Below, piece by piece: positions 27,080-35,674 of a DNA stretch of 60,591 bases. Every line of letters starts with the position of its first letter. Positions within the stretch are counted from its first letter, which is position 1. The notes beneath the pieces are model-generated. The model searched no databases. It was not told the origin of the DNA and worked only from the letters and a program-made list of their open reading frames with translations. Source of the DNA: UBA2645 sp044360285 (lineage in GTDB: Bacteria; Pseudomonadota; Alphaproteobacteria; Rickettsiales; UBA1997); assembly GCA_044360285.1 (NCBI GenBank), contig JBIKKP010000003.1, positions 1 through 60,591 of the forward strand, in the 5' to 3' direction. The position numbers and the translations under genes were made by a program.

Positions 27080-28855
27080 ATGTCGTCGCAAGTCAAGCCA
27101 GTCAACTATTCAAGCACTGTTTACCTTACCAAAAGAATCTCACGTGAATATGTTTTTCCTTACTGGAGAACCTTCGCAGTTTCAGTTGCGCTAATGCTTG
27201 TCATCGCTGGCACCACCTCGCTTCACGCCTGGTTGATCAAACCTGCACTCGACTCAGTTTTCGTTGATAAAAACACCAGCGCTTTGGTGATTATTCCGCT
27301 TGTCGTTTTGTTGGTGACCATAATCAAAGGCTTTGCCACTTATTTCCAACTTTTGACGATGAATGTTTTGAGTTTGCGCATCACTGCCGACATGCGAAAT
27401 CGTCTTTACGCGCACTTCATCAAGTCGGACATCTCTAAGCTTCACAGCAAGTCTTCCGGTGACATGATTGCCAGCATCATCAACGAAATTGGTGCAGTGG
27501 TTGGGTTAATTGGCACAGTGGTAAATGGTTTTGTAAAGCAGCTGATAACCTTGCTGGCACTGATTGGAGTGATGTTTTATCAAAGCGTTGAATTGTCGCT
27601 TTTTGCTTTTATTGGTTTTCCCCTTGCTGCTTATCCAATCTACAAACTTGGGCGCCGGCTGCGTAATCTCTCTTTCAAAAATCAAGAAATGGCGGGGAAA
27701 TTTAACACGCAGATGAGCGACACGTTGCAATACTCTAAGCTGGTCAAAGCCTATCACTGTGAAGATTTTGAAGTGCGAAGAATGGGGCAAATTGTTGAGA
27801 GCATTTTCAAGATGGGCAAAAAAATTTCGCGCATTTCCTTGGTTGCATCTCCATTTGTTGAAAGTCTTGCTGGCATTGGCGTTGCAGCAGTGATTTGGTA
27901 TGGTGGGCACCAAGTGATCACTGGTGCAACAACTCCGGGTGCGTTCTTTTCTTTTTTTGCAGCGATGATGATGGCTTACCGTCCGCTGAAATCTGTATCG
28001 TCAATGAATTCGGGCGTGCAGATGGGTCTTGCTGCGGCAACCAGGCTTTACACTTTGCTTGACGAATTGCCAAAAATTATCGACAGGCCAAATGCAATTG
28101 AGCTAACCAACGTCAAAGGCGAGATCGAATTTAACGACGTAAGTTTCCGCTATGTTGCCGACAGAAAAGCGCTTGACGGCGTCAGCTTCAAGGTTCCGGC
28201 TGGAAAGACCATAGCGCTGGTTGGACATTCGGGCGGCGGAAAATCGACAATCATGAGTATGATTTTACGTTTCTATGATCCTGAGTCAGGTGTGGTGAAG
28301 CTAGACGGGCACGACATTCGCGATGTTTCGATAAAATCTTTGCGCAGTGCAATGTCGGTGGTGAATCAAGAAGTGATGTTGTTTGACGACACAATTTTTG
28401 AGAACATTCGCTATGGCAAAGAAGATGCCACCGAAGCGCAAATCATCAATGCTGCCAAGCTTGCTGAGGCTGATGAATTTATCCAAGAATTGCCGGAAAA
28501 ATATAATTCAAAAGTTGGTCAAAATGGCATTTTGCTTTCTGGTGGACAGCGCCAGCGTATTGCGATTGCACGGGCAATTCTCTATAATGCGCCAGTGTTA
28601 TTGCTTGATGAAGCAACTTCAGCACTTGATCCAATTTCAGAAAAACTAATCAAAGATGCTTTGGCAAAACTAACCAAAAACCGCACCAACATTGTTATTG
28701 CGCACCGTCTTTCAACAGTGATGCATGCGCATAAAATTGTGGTTATTTCGCATGGTAAAGTAATAGAAGAAGGAACTCACAATGAGTTGCTCGAGCGCGG
28801 CGGGATGTATGCCAATCTTTACTCGAAGCAGTTTGAAATTGCGCAGGATTTATGA
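27080..28855 (+). CDS. msbA: Lipid A/lipid exporter ABC transporter (MsbA-like)
   Basis: This is a half-transporter of 591 residues from the ATG at 27080; a TTG 21 bases upstream is less likely. Six membrane segments fill the first ~310 residues. The ATPase has Walker A GHSGGGKST near 380, the signature LSGGQRQR near 482 and Walker B VLLLDEATSALD near 503. MsbA flips lipid A-core to the outer leaflet, consistent with lptC and kdsA in this window. Related half-transporters move other lipids or peptides, so substrate is inferred. A small gene overlaps its stop. Confidence 0.88.
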   Translation: MSSQVKPVNYSSTVYLTKRISREYVFPYWRTFAVSVALMLVIAGTTSLHAWLIKPALDSVFVDKNTSALVIIPLVVLLVTIIKGFATYFQLLTMNVLSLRITADMRNRLYAHFIKSDISKLHSKSSGDMIASIINEIGAVVGLIGTVVNGFVKQLITLLALIGVMFYQSVELSLFAFIGFPLAAYPIYKLGRRLRNLSFKNQEMAGKFNTQMSDTLQYSKLVKAYHCEDFEVRRMGQIVESIFKMGKKISRISLVASPFVESLAGIGVAAVIWYGGHQVITGATTPGAFFSFFAAMMMAYRPLKSVSSMNSGVQMGLAAATRLYTLLDELPKIIDRPNAIELTNVKGEIEFNDVSFRYVADRKALDGVSFKVPAGKTIALVGHSGGGKSTIMSMILRFYDPESGVVKLDGHDIRDVSIKSLRSAMSVVNQEVMLFDDTIFENIRYGKEDATEAQIINAAKLAEADEFIQELPEKYNSKVGQNGILLSGGQRQRIAIARAILYNAPVLLLDEATSALDPISEKLIKDALAKLTKNRTNIVIAHRLSTVMHAHKIVVISHGKVIEEGTHNELLERGGMYANLYSKQFEIAQDL

Positions 28856-28974
28856 GTGAAGTAAAGAAAGAAGCGCCGAAAGATTCGGAAAATAAGCGAA
28901 AAGAAAAGCAGCAAAAAAAGAAAAAACTTTCGGATGCGCTGCGGAAGAATTTGCTGCGAAGAAAAAAGAACTAG
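28852..28974 (+). CDS. Small basic protein (40 residues) overlapping msbA
   Basis: The ATG at 28852 overlaps the msbA TGA (ATGA), a usual coupling arrangement. The 40 residues are Lys/Glu-rich and end LSDALRKNLLRRKKN. I recall similar short alphaproteobacterial proteins with a C-terminal L-x-x-x-L-R-x-N-L-x-R-R-K helix, but none can be named from sequence alone. A function in RNA or membrane binding would fit the charge but is not shown. Confidence 0.6.
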   Translation: MSEVKKEAPKDSENKRKEKQQKKKKLSDALRKNLLRRKKN

Positions 28975-28999
28975 GTGGTGGAGAATTTTGCGTGAACCT

Positions 29000-29030
29000 G
29001 CGGGCGGGGTTGCAAACCCCGCCCAAGCGG
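29000..29030. repeat. Family C intergenic palindrome
   Basis: The hairpin GGGCGGGGTTGCAAACCCCGCCC has perfect 10-base arms around GCA. It lies just after the small basic protein and may serve as a terminator-like structure for msbA. Confidence 0.75.
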
Positions 29031-29089
29031 CAGGAGGTTTTCCAAAACGGCCCGGCATTATCCATCAGCCGGAAAAAAATAACGCATCC

Positions 29090-29184
29090 CGTCATCTTTG
29101 AAGCCGTAGGCTTCGAGGATCTTGTTTTGTTTAGCGGATAAGGCGCACGAGATCCTCGAATTGCTGCGCAATTCAAGGATGACG
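29090..29184. repeat. Family A intergenic palindrome
   Basis: The ends CGTCATCTTTGA and TTCAAGGATGACG, with inner GAGGATCTTG and GAGATCCTCGA, match copies at 7883 and 56904. The inner arms carry their own mini-hairpins (AGCCGTAGGCTT; ATTGCTGCGCAAT). Confidence 0.8.
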
Positions 29185-29215
29185 AGGTTTTTTGAGAGGT
29201 GCGGTATATCCCATC

Positions 29216-29260
29216 AGCCGCTCAGGCGGCGTTACGTAATGCCGCCTGGACGTTCATGCC
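29216..29260. repeat. Family C intergenic palindrome
   Basis: The hairpin CAGGCGGCGTTACGTAATGCCGCCTG is followed by GACGTTCATGCC, a tail shared with other family C copies. With the two elements before it, it completes the 293-base gap between msbA and the epimerase gene, in which no gene was seen. Confidence 0.75.
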
Positions 29261-29267
29261 ATTTTAA

Positions 29268-30209
29268 TTAAAGTCGTTCGCGTAGGTTTTTAATCATATC
29301 CTCAACCATCTTCTCCAACCCAAATTCCACCTTCCAGCCCCACTGCGCGCGGGCCTGCGAATCATCAATTGAGCACGGCCAAGAATCGGCAATTTTTTGG
29401 CGGAAGTCTGGAACGTAAGAAATCTCAAATTCTGGAATATGTTTTTTGATTTCCGAAGCGAGCTCTTCGCAAGAAAAACTCACGCCCGCGAAGTTGAAAT
29501 TGCAGTGATCTTTAAGCTTCAAGAAATCGCACTCAGCCAGCTGAATTGTGCCGCGAATGGCATCTGGCATATACATCATTGGCAGCGTTGTGTCGGCTTT
29601 CAAAAAACATTGGTACGTTTTTTTCTTCAGCGCTTCGTAAAAAATTTCCACCGCGTAATCAGTAGTTCCACCACCTGGCAGAGTTTTATAGCTGATTAAT
29701 CCAGGATAACGAATGCCGCGCACATCAAGTCCAAACTTTGCCACGTAGTATTCGCAAAGCAGCTCGCCGGCTGCTTTGGTTAAGCCATACATTGTTTTTG
29801 GCATAATTACCGTTTGCTGTGGAGTGTTGTTGCGTGGGGTTTCCGGGCCAAAAACGGCAATTGAGCTTGGGCAAATAATCTGCTTCACACCAAGTTCGCG
29901 GGACACTTCCAATACATTGTGCAGGCCAGTCATATTCACGTCCCAGCACAGGTTAGGATTTTTTTCACCAGCGGCAGAAAGGATTGCGGCAAGGTGATAA
30001 ATTACGCTGATTTGATGTTTTTTGACGATGGCGGCAAGCTGGGATTTGTCTAGGACGTCGAGCTTTTCGTAAGGCAAAAATTCCTCGGCAATTGCTGCTG
30101 AGTCGCGCAAATCAGAAGTGACGACATTTTTTTCGCCGTAAGTTTTTTTCAGTGCGGCGGTAAGTTCTGAACCAATTTGGCCTAAGGCGCCGGTGACAAG
30201 GATTTTCAT
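29268..30209 (-). CDS. NAD-dependent epimerase, L-threonine 3-dehydrogenase (SDR type)
   Basis: This is a 313-residue extended SDR protein with the Rossmann motif GALGQIG (7-13), the catalytic serine in PSSIAVFGP and the Tyr-Lys pair in YGLTK. The segment RYPGLISYKTLPGGGTTDYAVEIF is the signature I associate with SDR-type threonine dehydrogenase rather than UDP-glucose epimerase. It would convert threonine to 2-amino-3-ketobutyrate. glyA in the window is the related glycine-serine enzyme, but no kbl gene is adjacent. Confidence 0.85.
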   Translation of the reverse strand: MKILVTGALGQIGSELTAALKKTYGEKNVVTSDLRDSAAIAEEFLPYEKLDVLDKSQLAAIVKKHQISVIYHLAAILSAAGEKNPNLCWDVNMTGLHNVLEVSRELGVKQIICPSSIAVFGPETPRNNTPQQTVIMPKTMYGLTKAAGELLCEYYVAKFGLDVRGIRYPGLISYKTLPGGGTTDYAVEIFYEALKKKTYQCFLKADTTLPMMYMPDAIRGTIQLAECDFLKLKDHCNFNFAGVSFSCEELASEIKKHIPEFEISYVPDFRQKIADSWPCSIDDSQARAQWGWKVEFGLEKMVEDMIKNLRERL

Positions 30210-30217
30210 TATTTAGC

Positions 30218-31483
30218 CTATAAAGTTTGTTGCGCTGCGCTTGCTAATGCGCTTGCGGTTTGAGATTTTGCTTCTGGTTTTGGTGAAGCGCCTGCTGCAT
30301 CTGGCGCGCCAAATCCTTCCGCAGCTTCTGCTTCTGCGGCCGCTGTGACTATGGAAGGTTTTTCTTCTTGTCGTGCGCGCTTTCTCTGCGTTGCTTCCTT
30401 ACTATCTTTATCTCCACTATCTTTATCTCCACTATTTTCATCTCCACTTACATCAAAAAAAGAAAGAGGTCTGGCGAGGGCTCTAGAGGAAGAAGGTGCG
30501 CCTGCTGCATCAAAGATAAATCTGGGCGCATTTGGCCTTACCGCTTCTGCTTTGACTGCGGCTGGTGCTGCTACACCAGTAATAGTCAAGCAGGTTAACT
30601 CTGGTCTTTCTTGTAATTGCAGACCAAAAGTTCTTGCTACTGGATTTGGCTCGCTTGGTTCGCGTTTGCCAGCATGGCCATCGCAAGCAGAAGCAATAAT
30701 TACTGTTCTGAGATTGGTGACGTTTAAAACGATTACGCCAAGATCATCCTCGGAACCTGGTCTGGAAGCGCGAGTCAGGTCGGAGGCAAAAATTATGCCT
30801 TTGTCGCTGTAAATCTCGGTGATTTTTCTTAATCTTTCTTCTGAGCTTTTGACGAAAGAAGCATTCTCTAAAGAGACGGGAAAAGTGCTAAAAGACAGGC
30901 TGTAATCAGAGGTAAGAGCATCAAGTATGCCATCGGAAGTGACAATTACGTCATATGGCGCGAAGCCTTGTCTGGCAAGGGGAGAGCACTCAATTAGTGT
31001 GGTAAAGTCGGCGCTAAAAACATCTGGTGTAGTTTTTCTTGGGCCAGCGTCAAAGCGACCAATAAAGCCGGAAATTCCGGTTTGAAAAATATAATCGTCG
31101 GGAAGTTCGAGTTCTGTTTTTATTCTGTTGCAAGTGTTGTTGTGATCTTGCGTGAGATCAATTGTGGCAAATTTTCCTTCAGTATTTCTTGCGACAAGAA
31201 TTACGCGCGAATCGCCGATGTTGAAAGTTGTGAAGTTTTTTCCATCGGTGACAATGGAGCAAAGCATTGAGCCAGGGTTTTGTTCGGCGGTTATTTTGAC
31301 GGTTTGTGCAACAGACTCTGCGGTCAGTTTTACAGCAGCTTCGTAGGAAATTGTTGTTTCAAAGAGTGATAGGAAGTCCTCGCTTGCTTCTCCAGAGCGC
31401 CCAGGTTTTTGTAATTCACTAATTGTGTATGAAGCATGAACTCTTGCAGCTGTAGGAGAAGACGGCGCCGTAGGAGAAGACAT
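30218..31483 (-). CDS. PP2C-like protein with displaced DGH motif and low-complexity tail
   Basis: Motifs typical of PP2C/PPM phosphatases can be read: an acidic SGEASED (30-36), FNIGDSRVILV (88-97), LTQDH (110-114), VTSDGILDAL (181-190) and SEDDLGVIVL (244-253). The strand-DGHxG motif that normally precedes GDSR appears only after them, as IIASACDGHAG (262-272), so motif order looks circularly permuted. Residues ~305-421 are low-complexity, with three GDxxS repeats, a basic RKRAR (367-371) and an Ala-rich end. It could be a Ser/Thr phosphatase or a decayed relative. Composition differs from the neighbouring core genes. Function is unproven. Confidence 0.7.
   Translation of the reverse strand: MSSPTAPSSPTAARVHASYTISELQKPGRSGEASEDFLSLFETTISYEAAVKLTAESVAQTVKITAEQNPGSMLCSIVTDGKNFTTFNIGDSRVILVARNTEGKFATIDLTQDHNNTCNRIKTELELPDDYIFQTGISGFIGRFDAGPRKTTPDVFSADFTTLIECSPLARQGFAPYDVIVTSDGILDALTSDYSLSFSTFPVSLENASFVKSSEERLRKITEIYSDKGIIFASDLTRASRPGSEDDLGVIVLNVTNLRTVIIASACDGHAGKREPSEPNPVARTFGLQLQERPELTCLTITGVAAPAAVKAEAVRPNAPRFIFDAAGAPSSSRALARPLSFFDVSGDENSGDKDSGDKDSKEATQRKRARQEEKPSIVTAAAEAEAAEGFGAPDAAGASPKPEAKSQTASALASAAQQTL
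30401..30445 (-). repeat. Three tandem 15-bp in-frame repeats (GDxxS)
   Basis: Units 30401-30415 and 30416-30430 are identical and 30431-30445 differs at a few bases. They encode GDENS, GDKDS and GDKDS in the tail of the PP2C-like protein, an acidic run with possible divalent ion binding. Confidence 0.85.
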
Positions 31484-31484
31484 G

Positions 31485-32675
31485 CTACTCGAGTATAAAA
31501 GTTAAAGATTTCAGATATTCACTTTCTCTCATCGCTGGATGAAGAGGATGGTCAAAATCAGCGCCAAAAACGCGAATTAATTTTGCCGGACGTCCAGCTT
31601 TGCGCAGGCCGTCATTAGCGGCGATGATAAGTTCAGAAGTTCCAGCGTGATGCGAACAAGAACTCAGCATCAAAATGCCATTTTCTTTAACTAAACCAGC
31701 AGCAAGACGCACAAGTTTTTCGTAGCCTTTCATGCCAGAGAAAAAATCTTTTTTCGATTTTATGAAAGCTGGAGGATCAAGCAGCACAACGTCGAATTTG
31801 CGTTCTTGAAATTCAGGTTTTTCGAATAATTCGTAAACTTTTGAATTGATGAATTCGCAATCTTTGCCGGAAAAATTTAGAGCGAGATTTTCTTTCGCAA
31901 GTTCCAGCGCATCTTTCGAAGAGTCGACAAAAGTGACCGATTTTGCGCCGCCGGCCAAAGCATTAATACCAAATCCACCCAAGTAGCAGAAGGCGTCAAG
32001 CACGTCGCAATCTTTGGAAATTGTTGAGATAAATTTACGATTTTGTCTTTGATCAAAAAACCATCCGGTCTTTTGGCCTTCGCTAATGTCAGCGAGATAT
32101 TTCAAACCATTTTCGGTGATTTGAGTTTTTTTAGGAATTTCTCCAACCGCCACGCGGCTGTGATTATCAAGGCCTTCTAGTTTTCTTGATTCAGATTCAT
32201 TACGAAAAATTACTGAGCAATTTGGAAAAACTTTTTGCAGAGCGCTGCAAATAAGGTCGCTTAATTTTTCCATTCCAGCGGTTGAAACTTGGCAACAAAA
32301 AACATTGTCAAAGCGGTCAATGATTAGGCCGGGAAGGAAATCAGATTCTGAGTGTACTAAACGATAAAATGGTTCGCTGAGAAATTTATCGCGCAAAACT
32401 TTTGCCGCAGAAATTTTTGCGACGAAAAAATCTTCATTAATTTCTTCGTTGTAATTGTGAGTCAAAATGCGTGCTGCAATCAGGCTGTGTGCGTTGAAAT
32501 AGGCGATGGCAAATTTTTGTGAACCACGAATTTCTACTTCAACAAGTGAACCTTTTTCTAAAGTTTTTAATGCGGCAAAATTCTCGATTTCGTTTGAAAA
32601 AATCCATGCTCCGCCTTTGATTAAGCGGATTTCGCTGTGTTTTTTGATTTTTAAAATCGGTAAAGCTGTCATCAT
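31485..32675 (-). CDS. Class I rRNA methyltransferase (RlmI/PUA family)
   Basis: This 396-residue protein has an N-terminal PUA-like domain (starting IKKHSEIRLIKGGAWIFSNEI) and a Rossmann methyltransferase domain with SAM motif DAFCYLGGFGINAL near 225 and the catalytic DPPAFIKSK near 290. This matches the RlmI/YccW group that makes 5-methylcytosine in 23S rRNA, though the family also covers other targets. Its stop is followed by the PP2C-like start within 2 bases, and it starts at the end of the GST-like gene. Confidence 0.88.
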   Translation of the reverse strand: MMTALPILKIKKHSEIRLIKGGAWIFSNEIENFAALKTLEKGSLVEVEIRGSQKFAIAYFNAHSLIAARILTHNYNEEINEDFFVAKISAAKVLRDKFLSEPFYRLVHSESDFLPGLIIDRFDNVFCCQVSTAGMEKLSDLICSALQKVFPNCSVIFRNESESRKLEGLDNHSRVAVGEIPKKTQITENGLKYLADISEGQKTGWFFDQRQNRKFISTISKDCDVLDAFCYLGGFGINALAGGAKSVTFVDSSKDALELAKENLALNFSGKDCEFINSKVYELFEKPEFQERKFDVVLLDPPAFIKSKKDFFSGMKGYEKLVRLAAGLVKENGILMLSSCSHHAGTSELIIAANDGLRKAGRPAKLIRVFGADFDHPLHPAMRESEYLKSLTFILE

Positions 32676-33337
32676 TATAGAGTGAAAGTGAGGGTCAAAA
32701 GGTGTGAATTTCTTTTAATTAAAAAATTCTTAAAAATTTCTTCATAATCTTGTGGAAGCGCTTTGTGCAAGGATCCGCGGGTGATCAAACTTTCGCTGTA
32801 ATCAGAGATATTGGTGAAGCGCTCGAAGATTTCTAAAGAGAATTTGTTGTCGATGAAGCTAAGTGGCTTAAGGGCTGAAGCCAGACAAATATCAACAAGA
32901 GAAAATTTATTGCCGTCAAAATAAGGGCCAAAGCGCAGGTTTTTTTCAAGCACGGCAAGTTTGGAAATCACTTCAACTTTTTTGATGTCGAGTTGTTCCT
33001 GATTTTGCGCAAAAACCATTCCCAAAGTTCCGGCAATAATTGCATTACTGACTTCCATCCAAGCACGGTGCTGAGCGCGGATTGCCAGGTCTTGCGAGTG
33101 AAGAGGAATTTGCGGATAAGCGTCGTCGAGATATTCGCAAATAGCGATTGATTCGAAGAGAATTTTGTCATCGACATAGAGCAGCGGAACTTTGCCAAAT
33201 GGCGATTCTTTCACAAACCAATCCGGGCGATTGGCCAGATCAACGATAACTTTTTCGTAAGGTAAATTTTTCTCAAGCAGAGCCATTTCAATGCGATGGC
33301 CGTAGGGAGAGAATTTGGAGGTGATGAGTTTTAGCAT
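32675..33337 (-). CDS. Glutathione S-transferase/stringent starvation protein A-like
   Basis: The N-terminal thioredoxin-fold region reads LITSKFSPYGHRIEMALLEKNLPYE, with KVPLLYVDD and the ESIAICEYL motif of GST-like folds, followed by an all-helical C-terminal domain. SspA in many proteobacteria binds RNA polymerase, and the loss of a clear catalytic Tyr/Cys (SPYGHR) makes it more SspA-like than enzymatic. The ATG at 33337 was chosen because the upstream ten residues are unlike the family. It ends one base from the methyltransferase start. Confidence 0.72.
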   Translation of the reverse strand: MLKLITSKFSPYGHRIEMALLEKNLPYEKVIVDLANRPDWFVKESPFGKVPLLYVDDKILFESIAICEYLDDAYPQIPLHSQDLAIRAQHRAWMEVSNAIIAGTLGMVFAQNQEQLDIKKVEVISKLAVLEKNLRFGPYFDGNKFSLVDICLASALKPLSFIDNKFSLEIFERFTNISDYSESLITRGSLHKALPQDYEEIFKNFLIKRNSHLLTLTFTL

Positions 33338-33368
33338 AAAATTATTGTGATTTTTCAAAGTCCTCAAT

Positions 33369-33454
33369 GCTGGGCGGGATTTGTAATCCCACCCACTCGT
33401 TCATGCCGTTGAAATTGCATGAACGAGTGGGCGGAGTTACAAACTCCGCCCAGC
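33369..33454. repeat. Family C intergenic palindrome (complete copy)
   Basis: Outer arms GCTGGGCGG (33369-33377) and CCGCCCAGC (33446-33454) and perfect 14-base inner arms CCCACTCGTTCATG (33392-33405) and CATGAACGAGTGGG (33418-33431) make the best copy of the family. It fills the gap between the GST-like gene and glyA. Confidence 0.9.
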
Positions 33455-33470
33455 AAAAAATCGAGTGATA

Positions 33471-34739
33471 TTAATAAATCGGAAATTGTTCGCAAAGGGC
33501 GCGGACCTTGGCTTTAGTGGCTTCTTCCACCGTCTTATTTCCTTCTTCGCCATTTTTGACGAAGCCTTCAAGTACGTCACAAATCATCTGCCCAATTGCT
33601 TCAAACTCTTTCTCCCCAAAGCCGCGAGTCGTTCCAGCCGCGGTTCCAAAGCGTAAACCAGAAGTGACAAAAGGTGAGCGTGGATCGTTTGGAATGGCGT
33701 TTTTATTGCAGGTGAGGCCGGCGCGTTCCAAAACTTTTTCGGCTTCTTTTCCAGTTAAAGTTTCAAGTGGCGTGAGGTCTACAACCATCAAGTGGCAATC
33801 GGTTCCGCCGGTGGTGATTTTTAAACCACGAGCAACCAAAACTTTTGCCAAAACTTTGGCGTTAGCGACGACTTGTTTTGCGTAAGTTTTAAACTCCGGA
33901 CGCAGAGCTTCAGCAAATGCCACGGCTTTTGCTGCAATCACGTGCATCAAAGGTCCGCCTTGCAAGCCAGGGAAAACGGCAGAATTAATTTTTTTGGCCA
34001 GTTCTTCGTCATTGGTCAAAATCACGCCACCGCGCGGTCCGCGCAGAGTTTTGTGAGTTGTGGAAGTGACGATATGCGCAATTCCAACGGGAGATGGATA
34101 AATTCCTGCTGCAACTAATCCCGCTACGTGCGCCATATCAACCATTAGAAGCGCACCAACTTCATCAGCAATTTGACGGAAACGCGCCCAATCAACGATG
34201 CGTGGATAAGAAGAAATGCCTGCAACAATTAATTTTGGTTTATGTTCGCGAGCTAGAGCTGCAGCTTGTTCGTAGTCAATCAAACCATCGTCAAGACGAA
34301 TGCCATATTGCACTGATTTCAGCCACATTCCTGAAATTGTGCGTTGTGCTCCATGCGTTAAATGTCCGCCAGCAGCCAAGCTCATGCCAAGAATCGTGTC
34401 GCCTGGCTGTAGAAGCGCCAGGTACACTGACAAGTTTGCGCTTGCACCAGAATGCGGCTGAACGTTAGCAAATTTTGTGCCAAAAAGTTGGCAAAGCCTG
34501 TCAATTGCTGCTTGCTCGACCTCATCAGAAAATTCGCAACCGCCGTAATAACGTTTCGCTGGATAACCTTCGGCATATTTGTTAGTGAAGATTGAGCCTT
34601 GCGCCTCAAGCACCGCGCGGCTGACGATATTTTCAGAAGCGATTAATTCGATTTGATATTTCTGACGATTTAATTCGTTGGAAATTGATTTGGCGATTGT
34701 TGGATCAGATTTTTCTAGGCTGGATTGGAAGAAGGTCAT
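33471..34739 (-). CDS. glyA: Serine hydroxymethyltransferase
   Basis: GlyA interconverts serine and glycine with tetrahydrofolate, supplying one-carbon units. The PLP lysine lies in VTSTTHKTLRGPRGG, and IELIASENIVS and YAEGYPAKRYYGGCE at the N-terminus are family signatures. The length of 422 residues is normal. folB and purL in this window belong to the same one-carbon and purine network. The gene is flanked by family C palindromes on both sides. Confidence 0.97.
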   Translation of the reverse strand: MTFFQSSLEKSDPTIAKSISNELNRQKYQIELIASENIVSRAVLEAQGSIFTNKYAEGYPAKRYYGGCEFSDEVEQAAIDRLCQLFGTKFANVQPHSGASANLSVYLALLQPGDTILGMSLAAGGHLTHGAQRTISGMWLKSVQYGIRLDDGLIDYEQAAALAREHKPKLIVAGISSYPRIVDWARFRQIADEVGALLMVDMAHVAGLVAAGIYPSPVGIAHIVTSTTHKTLRGPRGGVILTNDEELAKKINSAVFPGLQGGPLMHVIAAKAVAFAEALRPEFKTYAKQVVANAKVLAKVLVARGLKITTGGTDCHLMVVDLTPLETLTGKEAEKVLERAGLTCNKNAIPNDPRSPFVTSGLRFGTAAGTTRGFGEKEFEAIGQMICDVLEGFVKNGEEGNKTVEEATKAKVRALCEQFPIY

Positions 34740-34797
34740 GTTGAAAAAAGTTGGTTTTGAAAAAATAAAATTTCGCGCCTTTGATGCTTAGGTTTGG

Positions 34798-34838
34798 TGC
34801 TCGGGCGGATTTTGTAAATCCGCCCGAAACTTTCATGC
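34798..34838. repeat. Family C intergenic palindrome
   Basis: A perfect hairpin TCGGGCGGATTT...AAATCCGCCCGA surrounds a short GTA loop and is followed by AACTTTCATGCC, the same tail as other copies. Confidence 0.8.
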
Positions 34839-34846
34839 CAAGATTT

Positions 34847-35674
34847 TTAAAGCCCAAAGCGGTTAAAAATTAAACGCTCTTCGATGTTTGAAATAAGCTG
34901 TTTGCTGAGATTTAGGCGTTCTTGAAAAAAACTTTTTAGAAAACTTTTTTTGGCGGTGATATTTACGAATTCAACTTTCTCGCCGAATTTTTCTTTCATC
35001 TTGCTGCGCATATCGGCAACGCCGTCAACTAATCCAAGCTCTGCAGCTTTTTTTCCCGACCAAAAAGCGCCGGTGAAAAGTTTTTCTTCGGCTTCCATCA
35101 GACGACCGGCGCGCCTTGATTTCACCAGATCCTTAAAGTTTTCAAAAATATCGCGCTGCGCATCTTTGAGGATCGCTACGTTTTCTTCTTCTTCGGGCAA
35201 AAACGGATCAAGAATCGCTTTGTTTTTTCCTTCTGCATAAACACGGCGCGAAATGCCTATTTTCTTGATTGCATCAACAAAACCAAAGCCAGAAAAAATT
35301 ACGCCAATTGAACCGATGATTGAAGAATTATGCGCATAAATTTCATCGCCTGCAAGCAACAGCCAATAGCCGCCAGAGGCTGCAACGTCTTGTGCGAAGG
35401 TGTAAACAGGAATTTTTTTCTCGGCCGATAATTCACGAACATAATTGTAAACTAGTTCGGATTGAACAGGCGAGCCGCCTGGCGAGTTGATAAGAAGTGC
35501 AACAGCTTTCGCTTTTTTAGTTTCAAAAGCGCGTTTGAGCAGCGGTGCACAATTTTCAAAATTAATTCCCGAAGAAAATTTTGAGTTTTGCCCAATTACT
35601 CCCTGAAGGTTCAGGCAGGCAACGACAGGATTTTTTTTGCCGCAGAAAAGTTTTTTAAATGAGAATTTCTTCAT
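34847..35674 (-). CDS. sppA: Signal peptide peptidase SppA/SohB-type serine protease
   Basis: This 275-residue S49-family peptidase should degrade cleaved signal peptides in the membrane. The nucleophile Ser is in QDVAASGGYW near residue 105, and the general-base Lys in YAEGKNKAILDPF near 155. The motif INSPGGSP, a family block, is near 67. There is no strong N-terminal membrane helix, unlike E. coli SppA. It overlaps the upstream MFS gene by 20 bases, suggesting a shared transcript. Confidence 0.9.
   Translation of the reverse strand: MKKFSFKKLFCGKKNPVVACLNLQGVIGQNSKFSSGINFENCAPLLKRAFETKKAKAVALLINSPGGSPVQSELVYNYVRELSAEKKIPVYTFAQDVAASGGYWLLLAGDEIYAHNSSIIGSIGVIFSGFGFVDAIKKIGISRRVYAEGKNKAILDPFLPEEEENVAILKDAQRDIFENFKDLVKSRRAGRLMEAEEKLFTGAFWSGKKAAELGLVDGVADMRSKMKEKFGEKVEFVNITAKKSFLKSFFQERLNLSKQLISNIEERLIFNRFGL

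Noticed and set aside
29000..29260. Closely spaced hairpins that could be a CRISPR-like array
   Set aside because: The units are of different families, palindromic, and lack regular spacers.
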